A stretch of 64,000 bases of DNA from Crossaster papposus (GCA_037893245.1 JBAIAA010000441.1:1488001-1552000); one strand, 5' to 3'. Positions 13,766 to 26,272 are shown, counted from the first letter of the stretch. Notes: a model not told the origin generated them from the sequence alone. Numbers and translations are program-made.

Positions 13766-14707
13766 GTAAGTGTACATTCGATTCGCCTTCACTGTTTAAC
13801 TTCGGGGTTCATATAAGTATGTATTTAACGGTTTCGCCATATCTTGTCGATTATATACTGTCTTTATAAGTATATGCGAGTATATATGCAGTGTATATTT
13901 TTTTTCGTTAGTTTAACTCTGCCTGAAAATCATTGGTTCCAAATAAACTCTTACAGTGTTGAAGTCAATTGTGCACCGAATCATTTCCATGCTGCACGAA
14001 AACCTAACCGAGGGAAAAGAGTCTGAAGAGTGGCAGAACGATCTTCAATTTGTTTTAACGACTTTGTGCCATGCCATATTTGAGTTCTTGTTGCATACAG
14101 ATATTAGTGAATATAGAACCCACTATGTAATACTATTATGATCAATACACGATATGAATACGACATTGTTAGTATTATTGGTTAAAAGTTACCCGCCAAT
14201 AATCCCCAGTTTGCTTTTAACCTTTTATCCGTTTCGGTTTATCAGATAAAAACATAATTTCCGAATGCAATATAATTTCGCTCTGTCCGAAACTTACATC
14301 ACAAGTTTAAATATAAATGGTCATTAAATGGTATGAACATCTGAATGATCAAGTACACCCTTTGACGCTGCCTTGAAGAATAAAATAAATCACAAAATGT
14401 CACCGTCAACCGGCTTTAAACATACAACAAATATATCGTTGTGTCAGAAAGATCGAGATTGTCGTGATGCGACTGTTGATACGGCGACTGCGATGAGGAG
14501 TTGTCTGTCGTTTGAGCTCCTTTTGCATAAAACAATAGGGAATAGAATCAATCATAAATATGACCAACACACGATATAAATATGATAAGGTTCGTTTTAG
14601 TGATTGCGAGCACACCAAAGGTAGTTTACTAGGATTCCAAGTATAACTACAGACAGGGGCGTAGCGATTAGGGGGGAAGGGGTGGTCATACACACCCCCA
14701 ATATTTT

Positions 14708-14825
14708 CTCTCGGTCGGCATTTCGAGCCCCAGTCGGCAACTGGCCTGTACCACATAAACTGGGCCACCAAATTAATAATTTGGTGGCCTATTTGCCGAC
14801 TGAGGCTCTAAATGCCGACTGAGTA
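14708..14825. repeat. Palindromic hairpin, copy 1
   Basis: The two arms share cggcatttcgagcc / ggctctaaatgccg around a near-perfect core ggccaccaaatta / taatttggtggcc. The hairpin lies in the intron upstream of microexon 11. A second copy lies at the equivalent place before microexon 17. Confidence 0.75.
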
Positions 14826-14919
14826 TACTTTCCGTACCCATCTTCATTTTTTGTAAACGACTTTATGCCATGTTGCAACCCCCGCAATATAACATATTTT
14901 CCCGTCTTGTTTTATTTAA

Positions 14920-17872
14920 AGGGTACTTGAAATTCAAAACTTTAATATGGCGAAATATACGTTTTAATAATGCTGAATACTTAACATCTGCAAAAACTTC
15001 ATATTTGTTTATGTTAGTTCATTAATCGTGACCCTAAAATAAAAAGCAATATGCGCCGTGCCCCGCCCATAAAAGATGACGTCACGGTAAGAATAGAGCG
15101 TGGCTGTACAAGGCTAAGCATAGCCTTGAATACAAGGCTATGCTGTATCCGCAACGTGGGATCATCGTTTGCCACAACACTAAACGTGTAGATAGCCGTA
15201 TACATACGTGTACATACATAGCCGTGCACATACGTATAATAATGCATTGCGGGCTATGTACATGTTTGGTGTTATGACAAACGATGATCCCACGTTGCGG
15301 ATACAGTGCAGCCTTGTATTCAAGGCTAGGCTTAGCCTGGTATATCCACGCTATATTCTTACCGTGACGTCATCTTTTGTGGGCGGGGCACGGCGCATAT
15401 TGCTTTTCATTTTATAATAATAATAATAATAATTACACATTTATACCGCGCAAAATATCTGTCCAGAAACAGGACACCCAAGGCGCACATCAGGAGAGAA
15501 AAAAATAAAAAATTGGAGGAAAAAAGGTTCGAATCAATGAATGAAGTATTAATCAAATCACGAGAAGGTTTGGGTGTATAAGAAAGTCTTCAAATTTGAC
15601 TTAAAACACTGTAGGGATGAAGATTCGTGGATGTCCCTTGGGAGAGTATTCCAAACTCGTGGTGCAGCTACTACGAGTGACCTGTCTCCCCACGATCGTC
15701 TCGATCTGATCTCCGACAACCTGTGCAAGTTGCCGGAGCGAAGACCTGAACGGCGGGGAACATTAGTTTGAAAAAGCTCCGAGATGTACAGTGGAGATTG
15801 ACCGGTAATTGCCTTAAAGGTTGTCATGGCAAGTTTGTATTGAAGTCGCTGTTTGATGGGGAGCCAGTGTAGTTGCTTGAGGATTGGTGTGATATGTGAT
15901 GAAGACCGGGAACCGGAGATAAGACGTGCAGCTGTATTCTGCACCTTTTGCAGTCTCTTGATCTGTCGTTGAGGTAACCCAAATAATGTGGAATTGTACA
16001 AGTCTAGACGTGAGGATACTAGTGCATGAATGAGCAGCTTTGTTGCTTGTGGATTCAGGTACTCTCTAATTCTGCGAATGTTTCGCAGGTGGTAGACCGA
16101 AGACCTAACACAAGATGAAATTTGATGTTCCATAGTCATGTTGGCGTCGAGTATCAGACCAAGATCACGAACTTTGTCGGCAGGGCGTATTTGGGAATCC
16201 CCGACTTTGATGTATGGGATGGTGACTTTCTTTCGGTGTTGAACAGATCCAAAGAGAATGAATTCACTCTTGCTTTCATTCAGTTTGAGATAGTTATTTG
16301 TCATCCAAGTCATGATCTCTGCTACACACGATTCCAGTCTAGCAACGATGCAATCGATATCACTCTGATTAGGCAGACAGGATGCGTACAACTGTATATC
16401 ATCTGCATACACATGGTACATGAGGTTATGTCTAGTGATAATGTCACCGATCGGCAAAATATAGAGGGAGAACAGCTGTGGTCCAAGTACGGAGCCTTGA
16501 GGCACAGAGAAGTTGACAGCTACTGGTTCCGATGAAACGGCTCCAACTCGCACCGATTGTGTCCGGCCATGAAGATAAGAACTGCACCACTCAATGACAG
16601 ATCCACCGATACCAAGATCAGCCAGTCTATGAATCATTATCTCATGGTCGACAGTATCGAATGCTGAACTGAGATCTAAGAGGATAAGGCCTGTCAGCAT
16701 GCCTCGGTCCATAGCTTGAAGCACGTCATTGCTTACTCGCAACACAGCCGTCTCAACGCTATGATTCTTCCGGTAAGCAGATTGATGAGGATCTTGGAGC
16801 TGTTTATCATCTATGTATTCAAGAATACGTGATGACACGACTCGCTCAATAACTTTTCCAAGATACTTTAAATTTGCCACTGGTCTGTAGCTTCCAAGAG
16901 CTTCCCTGTTAAGATCCGACTTTTTAAGTAGAGGTCTAATAATCGCGTGTTTAAAGTTTCCAGGAAATATACCTTCCTCAAGCGACCTATTCACCAGACT
17001 CGTGATAAACGGAGCAAAGATATCCACATGCTCCCTAATCAACCAAGTTGGGAGTGGGTCCTGACCACATGACTTGGCAGGTGAGCGCATGATGACGTTC
17101 TTGACCTCCTCAACTGAAGCTGGCTCAAAGGAGGAAAGTTGTGAGTCTGTGGATGAACTTGGCCTCTCGTCGTTTGTGGATCTCTGTGCCCCATGTTGCT
17201 CAAGGACATCGCGTATCTTGGTGATTTTGCTCAGATAATGCTCAGAAAAACTATTGGCTAAATCTCGTTCCGATGTGTGGTTAGGCAGCACCGGGTCACC
17301 TGTCCTATGAAGGAGTTTGTTGACAATTTTGAACAGTTCTTTCTGGTCAGTAGAGCAGCTATCGACAGCTGCGGAGTAGAACTCCCTTTTTGCGTTTCTG
17401 ATAAGTTTGATGACAGTTTGGCATTGTTTCTGATACAGTTGCCGATCTGCATCGGACCTCCTCCACTTTCTCTCCAACCTTCGTCTGGATTGCTTAGCAG
17501 CCCGGATTTCATCGTTATACCATGGCGACATCCGTTTGTGTATAACGGATCGAGTCTTTACAGGAGCAAGTTGTTCAAGAAGGTTTTTGATAGAAGATTC
17601 AAATTCCACCACTGATTGGCAGAGATTGTTGTTCTCCACATCAATTAACGACAAAGTTTCGCGAACACCAGATTGAAAAAGATCTCTGTTGAGGCCCTTC
17701 CAATTCCGTGTGGTGACGGTCTTCCTCACAGGGTCTGGTTTCTGCAAAGCCAATTTAGGGTCACGATTAATGAGCAAACCTAAACAAATAAGAAGTTTTT
17801 GCAGTTGTTAAGTATTCAGCGTTATTAAAGCGTATATTTCGCCATATTAAAGTTTTGAATTTCAGTTACCCT
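14920..17872. mobile_element. TTAA-flanked foldback element containing a LINE
   Basis: The outer inverted repeats are about 120 bp (14920-15040 and 17757-17872), beginning agggtac and ending gttaccct. They are bounded on both sides by TTAA (14916-14919 and 17873-17876). The inversion continues inward as 15042-15180 against 15265-15412, with a short loop between. Removing the LINE leaves a foldback of about 0.6 kb. The related locus at 26,226-26,250 has the uninterrupted site with a single TTAA, which shows the insertion directly. A TTAA target duplication is typical of piggyBac-type transposition (family knowledge). No transposase is present, so it is a non-autonomous copy. Confidence 0.85.
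15416..17756 (-). mobile_element. 5'-truncated CR1/L2-type LINE with long RT ORF
   Basis: A single open frame runs on the minus strand (about 17,777 down to 15,558, 739 codons counted from a TTG in the flanking arm). It lacks the apurinic endonuclease that normally precedes RT, so the element is 5'-truncated. Visible RT landmarks are SYRPVANL (about residue 296), DLSSAFDTVDH (368-378, motif A), PQGSVLGP (426-433, motif B) and YADD (457-460, catalytic motif C), followed by a C-terminal segment with LYNSTLFGLPQRQIKRLQ. The 3' end (left side) is a TAA microsatellite. A TTTA duplication brackets the insertion into the right arm of the foldback element. The intact frame suggests a fairly recent insertion. 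Clade assignment is by resemblance only. Confidence 0.88.
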
Positions 17873-17881
17873 TTAATACAG

Positions 17882-17908
17882 GATGAAGACGAAGGCGTAA
17901 TTGAATAT
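17882..17908 (+). CDS. Microexon 11 (DEDEGVIEY), 27 nt
   Basis: The acceptor is ttaatacag and the donor is gtaaggacaact. Nine phase-0 codons read DEDEGVIEY, an acidic peptide ending in tyrosine. The foldback/LINE insertion ends five bases before the acceptor AG, inside what was the polypyrimidine tract. Upstream is now ttcagttaccctttaatacag. The undisturbed paralogue is microexon 17 at 26,246 (VEDEGVIEY). Confidence 0.55.
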
Positions 17909-18000
17909 GTAAGGACAACTCGTTTTATTTCTTTGGAGGGTGTAGCTGTCTATATATCTCAGTCAGCCATACACCTATGTTCATCCTGCCACTTGCTACT

Positions 18001-18034
18001 GCGCATGCTACTGCGCATGCTACTGCGCATGCTA
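18001..18034 (+). repeat. Short ctactgcgcatg tandem repeat, copy 1
   Basis: About three copies of the 12-bp unit ctactgcgcatg lie downstream of microexon 11. The same repeat is found after microexon 17 (about 26,361-26,396), consistent with module duplication. Confidence 0.8.
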
Positions 18035-20214
18035 ATGCTGGGCCTGCCGAAACAAAGTGTTTAGGCCGTAGTCATGTTGTAGGACCTACTCCGCCCTAAC
18101 TAGCACCAATTTCAAAGCTTTGACTGGTAAAGCGGTTGTCACACATTCGAAACCTAAACTCCCGATTGACGCACGACCTTCACGATCTAAAAAAAAAAAA
18201 AATTGCGAGGAAAACGTAGGAAATGTGGCACCAAAATAAAAAATGTCACGAGGTTAAGTCCAACTCACGTTTGTCAAGAACTATACACTCGTGTATCGCT
18301 CTGAAAGGTTTTGAGTGGAACGCCACACTCCCATCGCTCCGACCATGTCCCGCCATTAATTCCACTTAAAAAATTAAACCCTCTAACGTGACTGGTCACT
18401 CTTCTAATTATCTTCACTTAGTCATGCGCAATACTATACCAATGAGTCCGGATTTTATAAAGTCTAGAATTCATGCCAAATTACAACCAGGCGTCCAACT
18501 TTTAGGTCAAATGTCCCCCGGGCAAGTAGGGTATGCAAGTCGTCTTAGAACAGTGCAAACCCCCCCCCCCCCCCCCCCCCCCCACCCTAACTCCAGCTTG
18601 TGATCGAGTCTCGACCAATCAAAAGCCAGCAACTCTCCTAAGTATTAATGCTATACCAAGAAGTATAGATACCATAGATACCATAATAATATATAGACCA
18701 GTAAAACATTTCACCTCCAGCCAATAGACACATTGTGTAGTTCACAAATCACACAAAATGCAATCGAAAGGTAAAAAACATGATTATGAAAAAGATAAGT
18801 AATTTTCCTATAGCCATAAATTAGATATTTCAGCAAGTTCAGTCACATTTTTTTCAACACAAATATCTGAGGCTATTTCTCCCACCCATTTCACGCCCCT
18901 TGTTTCACGTTTATTTCACGGTTTCGCCCCATCTGGTCGATATACTGTCACCAATTATGGCATTTACATAATTTCAAAATTCAGAAGATTTTTTCCCTGT
19001 CAGGAAATGACATAGTTGCTTTGATATAAAATTGTCAATATAAGTTAACTTCCTCAGCCAGAAATAGATATTTACAAAGTTCATTTTGCCAGAGCATACT
19101 ATGTAAGCATACTATCAGTTTACCAACACGAAAGACACGTTCTCAGTTGTCACCTTAAGCGCATGTGTGTGATTGCATGTGTTTAAAATCAAGTTTAACT
19201 CAAATGTTGACAACATTTTAAAACGATTGCCTTGGAATACCAACAATAGTTTGAAATCATCAGTTGTTTTTATTGTGTAAATACACTGATTAATGATGCC
19301 TTGTAGATTGGCTACCTTGTGGTTTATCGCTATTGTTCGTCAGTATCGATCGCTTTCCTCCATTTTGCCGCATACATACCTACGTAGTTTATTAATCTTA
19401 GTCGGATTTGTTATAAAGAGTCAGTTGTTCATGGTTTGGCTAGGGTTGGTTCAGATTAGACAACCTGTGCCATAACGGTCATCAAAAATGAGATGAACCA
19501 CTTTGTTATCTCTCGTGGGAGTTCATAGTGCTGGTGTCATATGAATATCAGGTTAAACCCTCTCACGTGACCGGTCACTCTCCTAATTATCTTCACTTAG
19601 TCATGCGCAAAACTATACCAATAAGTCCGGATTTTATAAAGTCTGAAATTCATGCCAAAATAAAACCAGACGTCCAAATGTTGGTCAAATGTCCTTCGGG
19701 CGATTATGGTATGTTAGTCGTCTCATACAGTGAAAATCCCCTCAACTCCTACCGCTGTACCGTTTGTGAACGTAATGTTGTTCGAAAGTCCTAATGATGA
19801 GAACAGTCGAAGAACATCGGGCTTATCAAATCGGATGATCTTATGTATTACGCGGATATGTATCTATACGTATTTATTTAATTGTGATCTCCCTAATATA
19901 CCTTGTAATACAGTTGGTCTACTTAATATTTTCCTCTGCTTTGTCATTTATCGCTAATTCTCTTCTTATTGATTATTTTACTGAGGTTCAAATCTTGATT
20001 AATCACGACTGTTTACACACAATGTCTCTTGGCGATTAGGAGTTTTCTATCGATAATTATTTTCTCATCTGTTTTAATGAAGTATCAGTTCAAGACGTAA
20101 GATGAAGACAAAGTGTTCAATCCTGTGCCATTTTCTTGATATTTCTTGTCTATATACACACAATTAAACGTTATCAAATAATGTTTTTCTAACAACTCTT
20201 TTATTTGTTTACAG

Positions 20215-20229
20215 GAAGTGTCATCACCG
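20215..20229 (+). CDS. Microexon 12 (EVSSP), 15 nt
   Basis: The acceptor is ttatttgtttacag and the donor is gtaagtgtatac. Five phase-0 codons read EVSSP. The upstream intron is nearly the same as before microexon 3 (27 nt), so this looks like a shortened relative that lost 12 nt while keeping frame. A SINE sits about 35 bp downstream. Confidence 0.6.
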
Positions 20230-20260
20230 GTAAGTGTATACATTCGATTCGCCTTCGCCG

Positions 20261-20263
<3 letters not shown>

Positions 20264-20293
<30 letters not shown>

Positions 20294-20662
20294 ATTTTTT
20301 GGTAATGAAACCAAGGATCCTTTAAAAGCGCTCAGGGCACTTTAGCTCGTAAGCCAGAAGAAACCCGTAGACAGAGGCTGTGTCAGCCAGGAACACCGGG
20401 GCAAACCCCTTCTCTTAGCGAAGAGTGTTCTGGGTTCTTTTACGTGCATTATACAATTTTATAATGTTATAATGGGAAAGATATATACACACATTATAAA
20501 TTATACAACACACGGGACCTACAACTTTACGTCCCATCCGAAGGACGAAGCAATAGTGGTTTAATTGCCTTGCTTAAGGACACACGTGTCCCGGCCGGGA
20601 TTCGAACTCACGCTCTGTGGAACAGAAAACACACGCTCTTAACCACTCGGCCACGACACTCC
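20264..20662 (-). mobile_element. tRNA-derived SINE, copy 1
   Basis: Read on the minus strand, the element begins ggagtgtcgtggccgagtgg (A-box region) with a downstream ttcgaatccc B box. It continues with the family body (gcaatagtggtt, tacgtcccatccgaagg in + orientation) and ends in a TTA/TAA microsatellite at 20,264-20,292. Three other copies lie in this window. The head resembles a tRNA with a long variable arm, but as part of a repeat it is not an active tRNA gene. Confidence 0.85.
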
Positions 20663-21623
20663 ACTAAACTAGTTTAACTTCGGAGTGTTCTATATCGCCA
20701 TATCTGGTCGATATACTGTCATCAATTGTGGAAGATACTGCCATCAGTTATGATCAGTTATGGCATTTACATGTTTTCAGTGTACACAATGTTTTCTCTC
20801 TGTGTATAAAATAATGACATAGTTTCAATATAAAATCATCATTCATAAATACCTGGGACAGTTTAGGCATTCCTATTGGTCGAGAGCCCGTCACGTGGCC
20901 GGTATCAAATGTCCTCCAGGCGATTAGGGTATGCTAGTCGTCTCATACAGTGAAAATCCCCTCAACTCCTACCGCGGTACCGTTTGTGAACGTAATGTTG
21001 TTCGAAAGTCCTAATGATGAGAACAGTCGGATATGTACATCGGGCTTATCAAATCGGATAATCTTATGTATTACGCGGATACGTACGTATACGTATTTAT
21101 TTAATTGTGATCTCCCTAATATACATTGTAATACAGTGGGCCTACATAATTGTCTTTTATCGCTCATTCCCTTCTTATCGGTTATTTTACTGAGATTCAA
21201 AGCAACCATAGACTGACTGAAAATGCTACCAGCATCCAACGAATGTCGCTGGGTCAAAATGTTCGAGATTATCTTGATATGACTGGGTGCAAAAACTTTC
21301 GTTATGTATAGATTACTACTTGTTGTTTTAACCTTCCAAGAAGTATACATGTAGATACCATAATAATATATAGAACAGTTACTTGGTCAAAATGATCGAG
21401 ATTATCTTGATACGACTGTTTACACACAATGTCTCTGGGCGATGAGGAGTTTTCTGTCTAGAATTATTCCCTCTTCTGTTTTAATGAAGTATCAGTTGAA
21501 GACGTATAAGATGAATACAAAGTGTTCAATTCTAAGCCATTTTCTTGATATTTCGTTTCTATATACACACAATTAAACGTTATCAAATAATTTTATTCTC
21601 ATATCTCTTTTATTTCTTTACAG

Positions 21624-21644
21624 TCCGCACCATGGCCGCCACGG
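21624..21644 (+). CDS. Microexon 13 (SAPWPPR), 21 nt
   Basis: The acceptor is ttatttctttacag and the donor is gtaagtgttcattcgatt. Seven phase-0 codons read SAPWPPR. The exon is identical to microexon 15 at 24,273, with closely similar introns, so these two are a recent duplicate pair. Confidence 0.65.
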
Positions 21645-22859
21645 GTAAGTGTTCATTCGATTCGCCTTCACTTTTTAACTTCGGAGTTCATATACGTTTA
21701 TTTCACGGTTCGCCATAATCTGGTCGATATTCTGTCACTAATTATGGCATTTACATAATTTCTAAATTCAGAAAAATTTGTTCCTGTCAGGAAGTGACAT
21801 AGTTGGTTCGATATAAAATCGCCAATACATGTTAGGAGAGTCTGGGTGCCTTTTTAAGATGCCAAGTACACCCCTGGATCCTGTCTTATAGAACGACTAT
21901 AGAGTACATTAAAACGAATGGTAATTAATTCACTGTCAACCTGCTTTAAAATTGCAACCGAAACATTTCCATGCTGCACAAAAACCTAACATATTTACCG
22001 GGAAAAGTCTATGAAAAGTGGCCGAACGATCTTAATTGTTTTCACAACTTTGTGCCATGCCATGTTTGAGTTCTTGTTGCATACAGATATTATTGAATAT
22101 AGAACCAACTATGTAATACTATTATGATCAATACACGATCAATGATTTTGTCAGGAAACCAGACTAGCTGCCTTGTTTGTACCTAAAAACTAGTGTTTCT
22201 TTCCCTGTCTTTGATAGTTTGTTTTTACTCATAGAGGTTCAGCTACGTATGACTTACTTTACATTACCTTCCATTGAAATTGAATGAGCTGAAAACGAAC
22301 CCAATGTGCTTTTTCCGATATTTTGTTCCTTTTACTCACGATAATAATGGGCTGGCCCTTTCTCTCCTAAATCATCCAATTGCAAGCGAAAGGAAGAAAG
22401 TGTAGGCCTCACTTAAAAAAAAAAAAATTAACCTCCAGAGCCAGAAAAAGATATTTACTAAGAAAAGCAAGTCCAGTCCAATTTTCTTCAACAACAACAA
22501 AACTTCTGAGTATTACTGTTCCCTCAAAACTTGCTTCACTCAATCTTTATGTTTTCGTGATTTCATTACACGGCGGAGTTTTGCGTTTTTCTTGGAGGAC
22601 GATTTTACAGGTTCAACTTCTTTTTACAATTATGTAATTGGAATTAAACAAAATTAATCCATAGGAAAGGAGAAAATATCCAGATGAAAACGTTGAAACT
22701 TTGTAATAATATATCCATTGAGACGTAAGATGAAGACAAATTGTTGAATCCTGTGCCATTTTCTTGGTTTGTATTCCATTTATACACAAAATTAAACTGC
22801 ATCAATTAATGGTTTTCTAACATTTCTGTTTTGTTTCTTTACATGGCTCATCACGCAAG

Positions 22860-22868
22860 TATGAAACG
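22860..22868 (+). CDS. Microexon 14 (YET), 9 nt
   Basis: The late-AG acceptor acatggctcatcacgcaag is followed by three phase-0 codons Tyr-Glu-Thr and the donor gtaagtgtacattcgatt. It differs from microexon 1 (YNT) at three of nine exon bases, while the acceptor block is identical. Confidence 0.55.
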
Positions 22869-24272
22869 GTAAGTGTACATTCGATTCGCCTTTACTGTTT
22901 AACTTCAGAGTTCATATAAGTATATTTTACGGTTTTGCCTTATCTGGTCGATATACTGTCATCAGTGTATATGCGATTTTTCATCGTTAGTTTAACTCTG
23001 CCTGAAAATCATTGGTTCCATATAAACTCTTAAATTGTTCAAGTCAATTACAGGGCTGCAGTATTATTTCTTTTGACTTAATGTCGTGCAACAACGAACC
23101 CCACTTTAAACTACACTGTTAATCAATTTTACCGAAATGTCAAGTACACTCATGGACCCTGTCTTGTAAAACGATTATAGAGTGAATAGAAACGAATGGT
23201 AATTAATTCACTGTCAACCTGCTTTACAGTTGCAACCGAAACATTTTCATGCTGCACAAAAACCTAACATATTTGCCGGGAAAAGAGTCTGAAGAGTGGC
23301 AGAACGATCTTAAATTTTTTTAACCACTTTGTGCCATGCCATGTTTGAGTTCTTGTTGCATACAGATATTATTGAATATAGAACCAACTATGTAATACTA
23401 TTATGATCAATACACGATCAATTATTTTGTCAGGAAACCAGACTAGCTGCCTTGTTTGTAACTAAAAACTAGTGTTTCTTTCCCTGTCTTTGATAGTTTG
23501 TTTTTACTCATAGAGGTTCAGCTACGTATGACTTACTTTCCATTACCTTCCATTGAAATTGAATGGGCTGAAAACGAACTCAATGTGCTTTTTCCGATAT
23601 TTTGTTCCTTTTACTCACGATAATGGCTGGCCCTCCCTCTATGACTATAGGAACCCTGTGGTGAGCGTCCGTGCGTATGCATGAGCGTCCGGGGCCGAAT
23701 TTGTGTCCCAGTTCGCCCCTGTTGAGGTCCTTTTGCGTACACTAAGAGTAAATAGAATCCACCATCTAATTATGATCAATACTCGAATAGAGATAATTGT
23801 AGTGTCGTTGATTGCAAGTTGCCACCCATGTTTTGTTGTGTTCGTTCAGTCGTATTATTATTAATGTATTAATTTGTCCACTCTTGTCAAATACGTTTTC
23901 CCACTATTATTTTATTTAGTTTTATATTCGCAGCATAACATTTGTTTTGAGTGTATCGATGTAGTAGATATACTGAGATTGAAAATAACCACAGACTCAG
24001 TGAAAATGCTACCAACATCCAACAAATGTCGCTGGGTCAAAATGATGGAGATTATCTTGATATGACTGTTTACACACAATGTCTCTGGCGATTAGGAGTT
24101 TTCTGCCTAGAATTATTCCCTCTTCTGTTTTAATGAAGTATCAGTTGAAGACGTATAAGATGAATACAAAGTGTTCAATCCTAAGCCATTTTCTTGATAT
24201 TTCGTTTCTATATACACACAATTAAACTTTATCAAATAATTTTATTCTCATATCTCTTTTATTTCTTTACAG

Positions 24273-24293
24273 TCCGCACCATGGCCGCCACGG
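24273..24293 (+). CDS. Microexon 15 (SAPWPPR), 21 nt
   Basis: The acceptor is ttatttctttacag and the donor is gtaagtgtacattcgatt. It has the same peptide and DNA as microexon 13. The proline-tryptophan-proline core is unlike the neighbouring exons. Confidence 0.65.
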
Positions 24294-25101
24294 GTAAGTG
24301 TACATTCGATTCGCCTTCACTTTTTAACTTCGGAGTTCATATAAGTTTATTTCACGGTTTCGCCATAATCTGGTCGATATTCTGTCACTAATTATGGCAT
24401 TTACATAATTTCTAAATTCAGAAGAATTTGTTCCTGTCAGGAAGTGACATAGTTGGTTCGATATAAAATCGTCAATACATGTTAGGAGCCTCTGGGTGCC
24501 TTTTTAAGATGCCAAGTACACCCCCTGGATCCTGTCTTGTAGAACGATTATAGAATGCATTAAAACGAATTGTAAATATTTCACTGTCAACCTGCTTTAA
24601 AGTTGTAACCGAAGCATTCATAACTCACCCAATTGCAAGCGATAGGAAGAAAGTGTAACTTTAAAAAGGAAAGAAGTTAACCCCCTGAGCCAGAAATAGA
24701 TATTTACAAAGAAAAGCAAGTCCAGTCAAATTTCTTTTAACAACAACAAAACTTCTGAGTATTACTGTTCCCCCAAGCCTTGCTTCACTCAATCTGTCTG
24801 TTTTCGTGATTCCATTACACGGCGGAGTTTTGCGATTTTTTCTTTGGAGGGCGATATTACAGGTTCAACTTCTTTTTACAATTATGTCATTGGAATAAGA
24901 ACAATCCAGAGAAAAGGCGAACATATCCAGAAGAAAACGTTGAAACTTTGTAATAATATATTTATTGAAACGTAAGATGAAGACAAAGCGTTGAATCCTG
25001 TGCCATTGTCTTGGTTTGTATTCCATTTATACACACTATTAAACTTTATCAATGAATGCTTTTCATAACATTTTGTTTCTTTACATGGCTCATCACGCAA
25101 G

Positions 25102-25110
25102 CGTCTACGG
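25102..25110 (+). CDS. Microexon 16 (RLR), 9 nt
   Basis: The late-AG acceptor acatggctcatcacgcaag is followed by three phase-0 codons Arg-Leu-Arg and the donor gtaagtgtaaattcgatt. It is the only strongly basic microexon. Its flanks match the acidic and tyrosine-bearing members of the class. Confidence 0.5.
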
Positions 25111-26020
25111 GTAAGTGTAAATTCGATTCGCCTTTACTGTTTAACTTCGGAGTTCATATAAGTATATATTTCACGGTTTCGCCATATCTTGTCGATATAC
25201 TGTCAGTGTATATGCTATTTGTTTTCGTTAGTTTAACTCTGCCTGAAAATCATTGGTTCCAAATAAACTCTTACAGTGTTGAAGTCAATTGTGCACCGAA
25301 TCATTTCCATGCTGCACGAAAACCTAACCGGGGGAAAAAAGTCTGAAGAGTGGCAGAACGATCTTCAATTTGTTTTAACGACTTTGTGCCATGCTATGTT
25401 TGAGTTCTTGTTGCATACAGATATTAGTGAATATAGAACCCACTATGTAATACTATTATGATCAATACACATATGAATACGACATTGTTCGTATTATTGG
25501 TTGAAAGTTACCCGCCAATAATCCCCAGTTTGCTTTTAACCTTTTATCCGTTTCGGTTTATCAGATAAAAACATAATTTCCGAATGCAATATAATTTCGC
25601 TCTGCCCGAAACTTACATCACAAGTTTAAATATAAATGGTCATTAAATGGTATGAACATCTGAATGATCAAGTACAGCCCTCGACACTGTCTTGAAGAAT
25701 AACAGAAATCACAAAATGTCACCGTCAACCAGCTTTAAACATACAACAAATATATCGTTGTGATCGAGATTGTCGCGATGCGACTGTTGACACGGCGACT
25801 GTGATGTGGAGTTGTCTGTCGTTTGAGCTCCTTTTGCATAAAACAATAGGGAATAGAATCAATCATAAATATGACCAACACACGATATAAATATGATAAG
25901 GTTCGTTTTATTGATTGCGAGCTTACCAAATGTAGTTTACTGGGATTCCAAGTAACTACAGACAGGGACGTAGCGATTAGGGAGGGAGTGGGTGGTCACA
26001 CACATTCCCAATAATTTCTC

Positions 26021-26145
26021 TCGGTCGGCATTTCGAGCCCCAGTCGGCAAATGGCCTGTACCACATAACCTCAGTCGGCAAATGGGCCACCAAATTAATA
26101 ATTTGGTGGCCCATTTGCCGACTGAGGCTCTAAATGCCGACTGAG
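26021..26145. repeat. Palindromic hairpin, copy 2
   Basis: This is the same inverted repeat as at 14,708-14,825, with a longer perfect core (ggccaccaaattaa / taatttggtggcc) and an extra tcagtcggcaaatg inside the left arm. It lies at the matching place upstream of microexon 17. Confidence 0.75.
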
Positions 26146-26245
26146 TATTCTTTCCCTGCCCATCTTCATTTTTTTTAACGACTTTATGCCATGTTGCGAC
26201 CCCAGCAATATAACATATTTTCCCATCTTGTTTTATTTAATACAG

Positions 26246-26272
26246 GTTGAAGACGAAGGCGTAATTGAATAT
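26246..26272 (+). CDS. Microexon 17 (VEDEGVIEY), 27 nt
   Basis: The acceptor is ttgttttatttaatacag and the donor is gtaaggacaact. Nine phase-0 codons read VEDEGVIEY. It is the uninterrupted paralogue of microexon 11, differing in the first codon. It preserves the polypyrimidine tract that the transposon displaced in the other copy. Confidence 0.62.

Larger units (their letters stand above)
5480..13815 (+). repeat. Five-copy 1,683-bp tandem repeat, one microexon per unit
   Basis: Landmarks recur at 1,682-1,684-bp spacing. The microexon starts at 7012, 8695, 10378, 12062 and 13745, and other intron phrases step in the same way (for example 5871, 7553, 9236, 10920, 12603). Copies differ by scattered single bases and one-base indels, so they are recent compared with the rest of the array. 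The edges fade: the left edge near 5,480-5,510 and the right near 13,806 grade into older cassettes. Open frames of 61-91 codons recur in every unit only because the DNA is nearly identical. They overlap the splice sites and are broken in the older cassettes, so I do not call them genes. Confidence 0.92.

Noticed and set aside
14406-14771. 121-codon frame on the minus strand
   Set aside because: It overlaps the palindromic hairpin, its paralogue near 25,735-25,929 is much shorter, and no domain is recognisable.
20640-20662. tRNA gene-like head (and those at 53,352 and 58,454)
   Set aside because: Each is followed by a common SINE body and a microsatellite tail, so these are retroposon heads and not tRNA genes.
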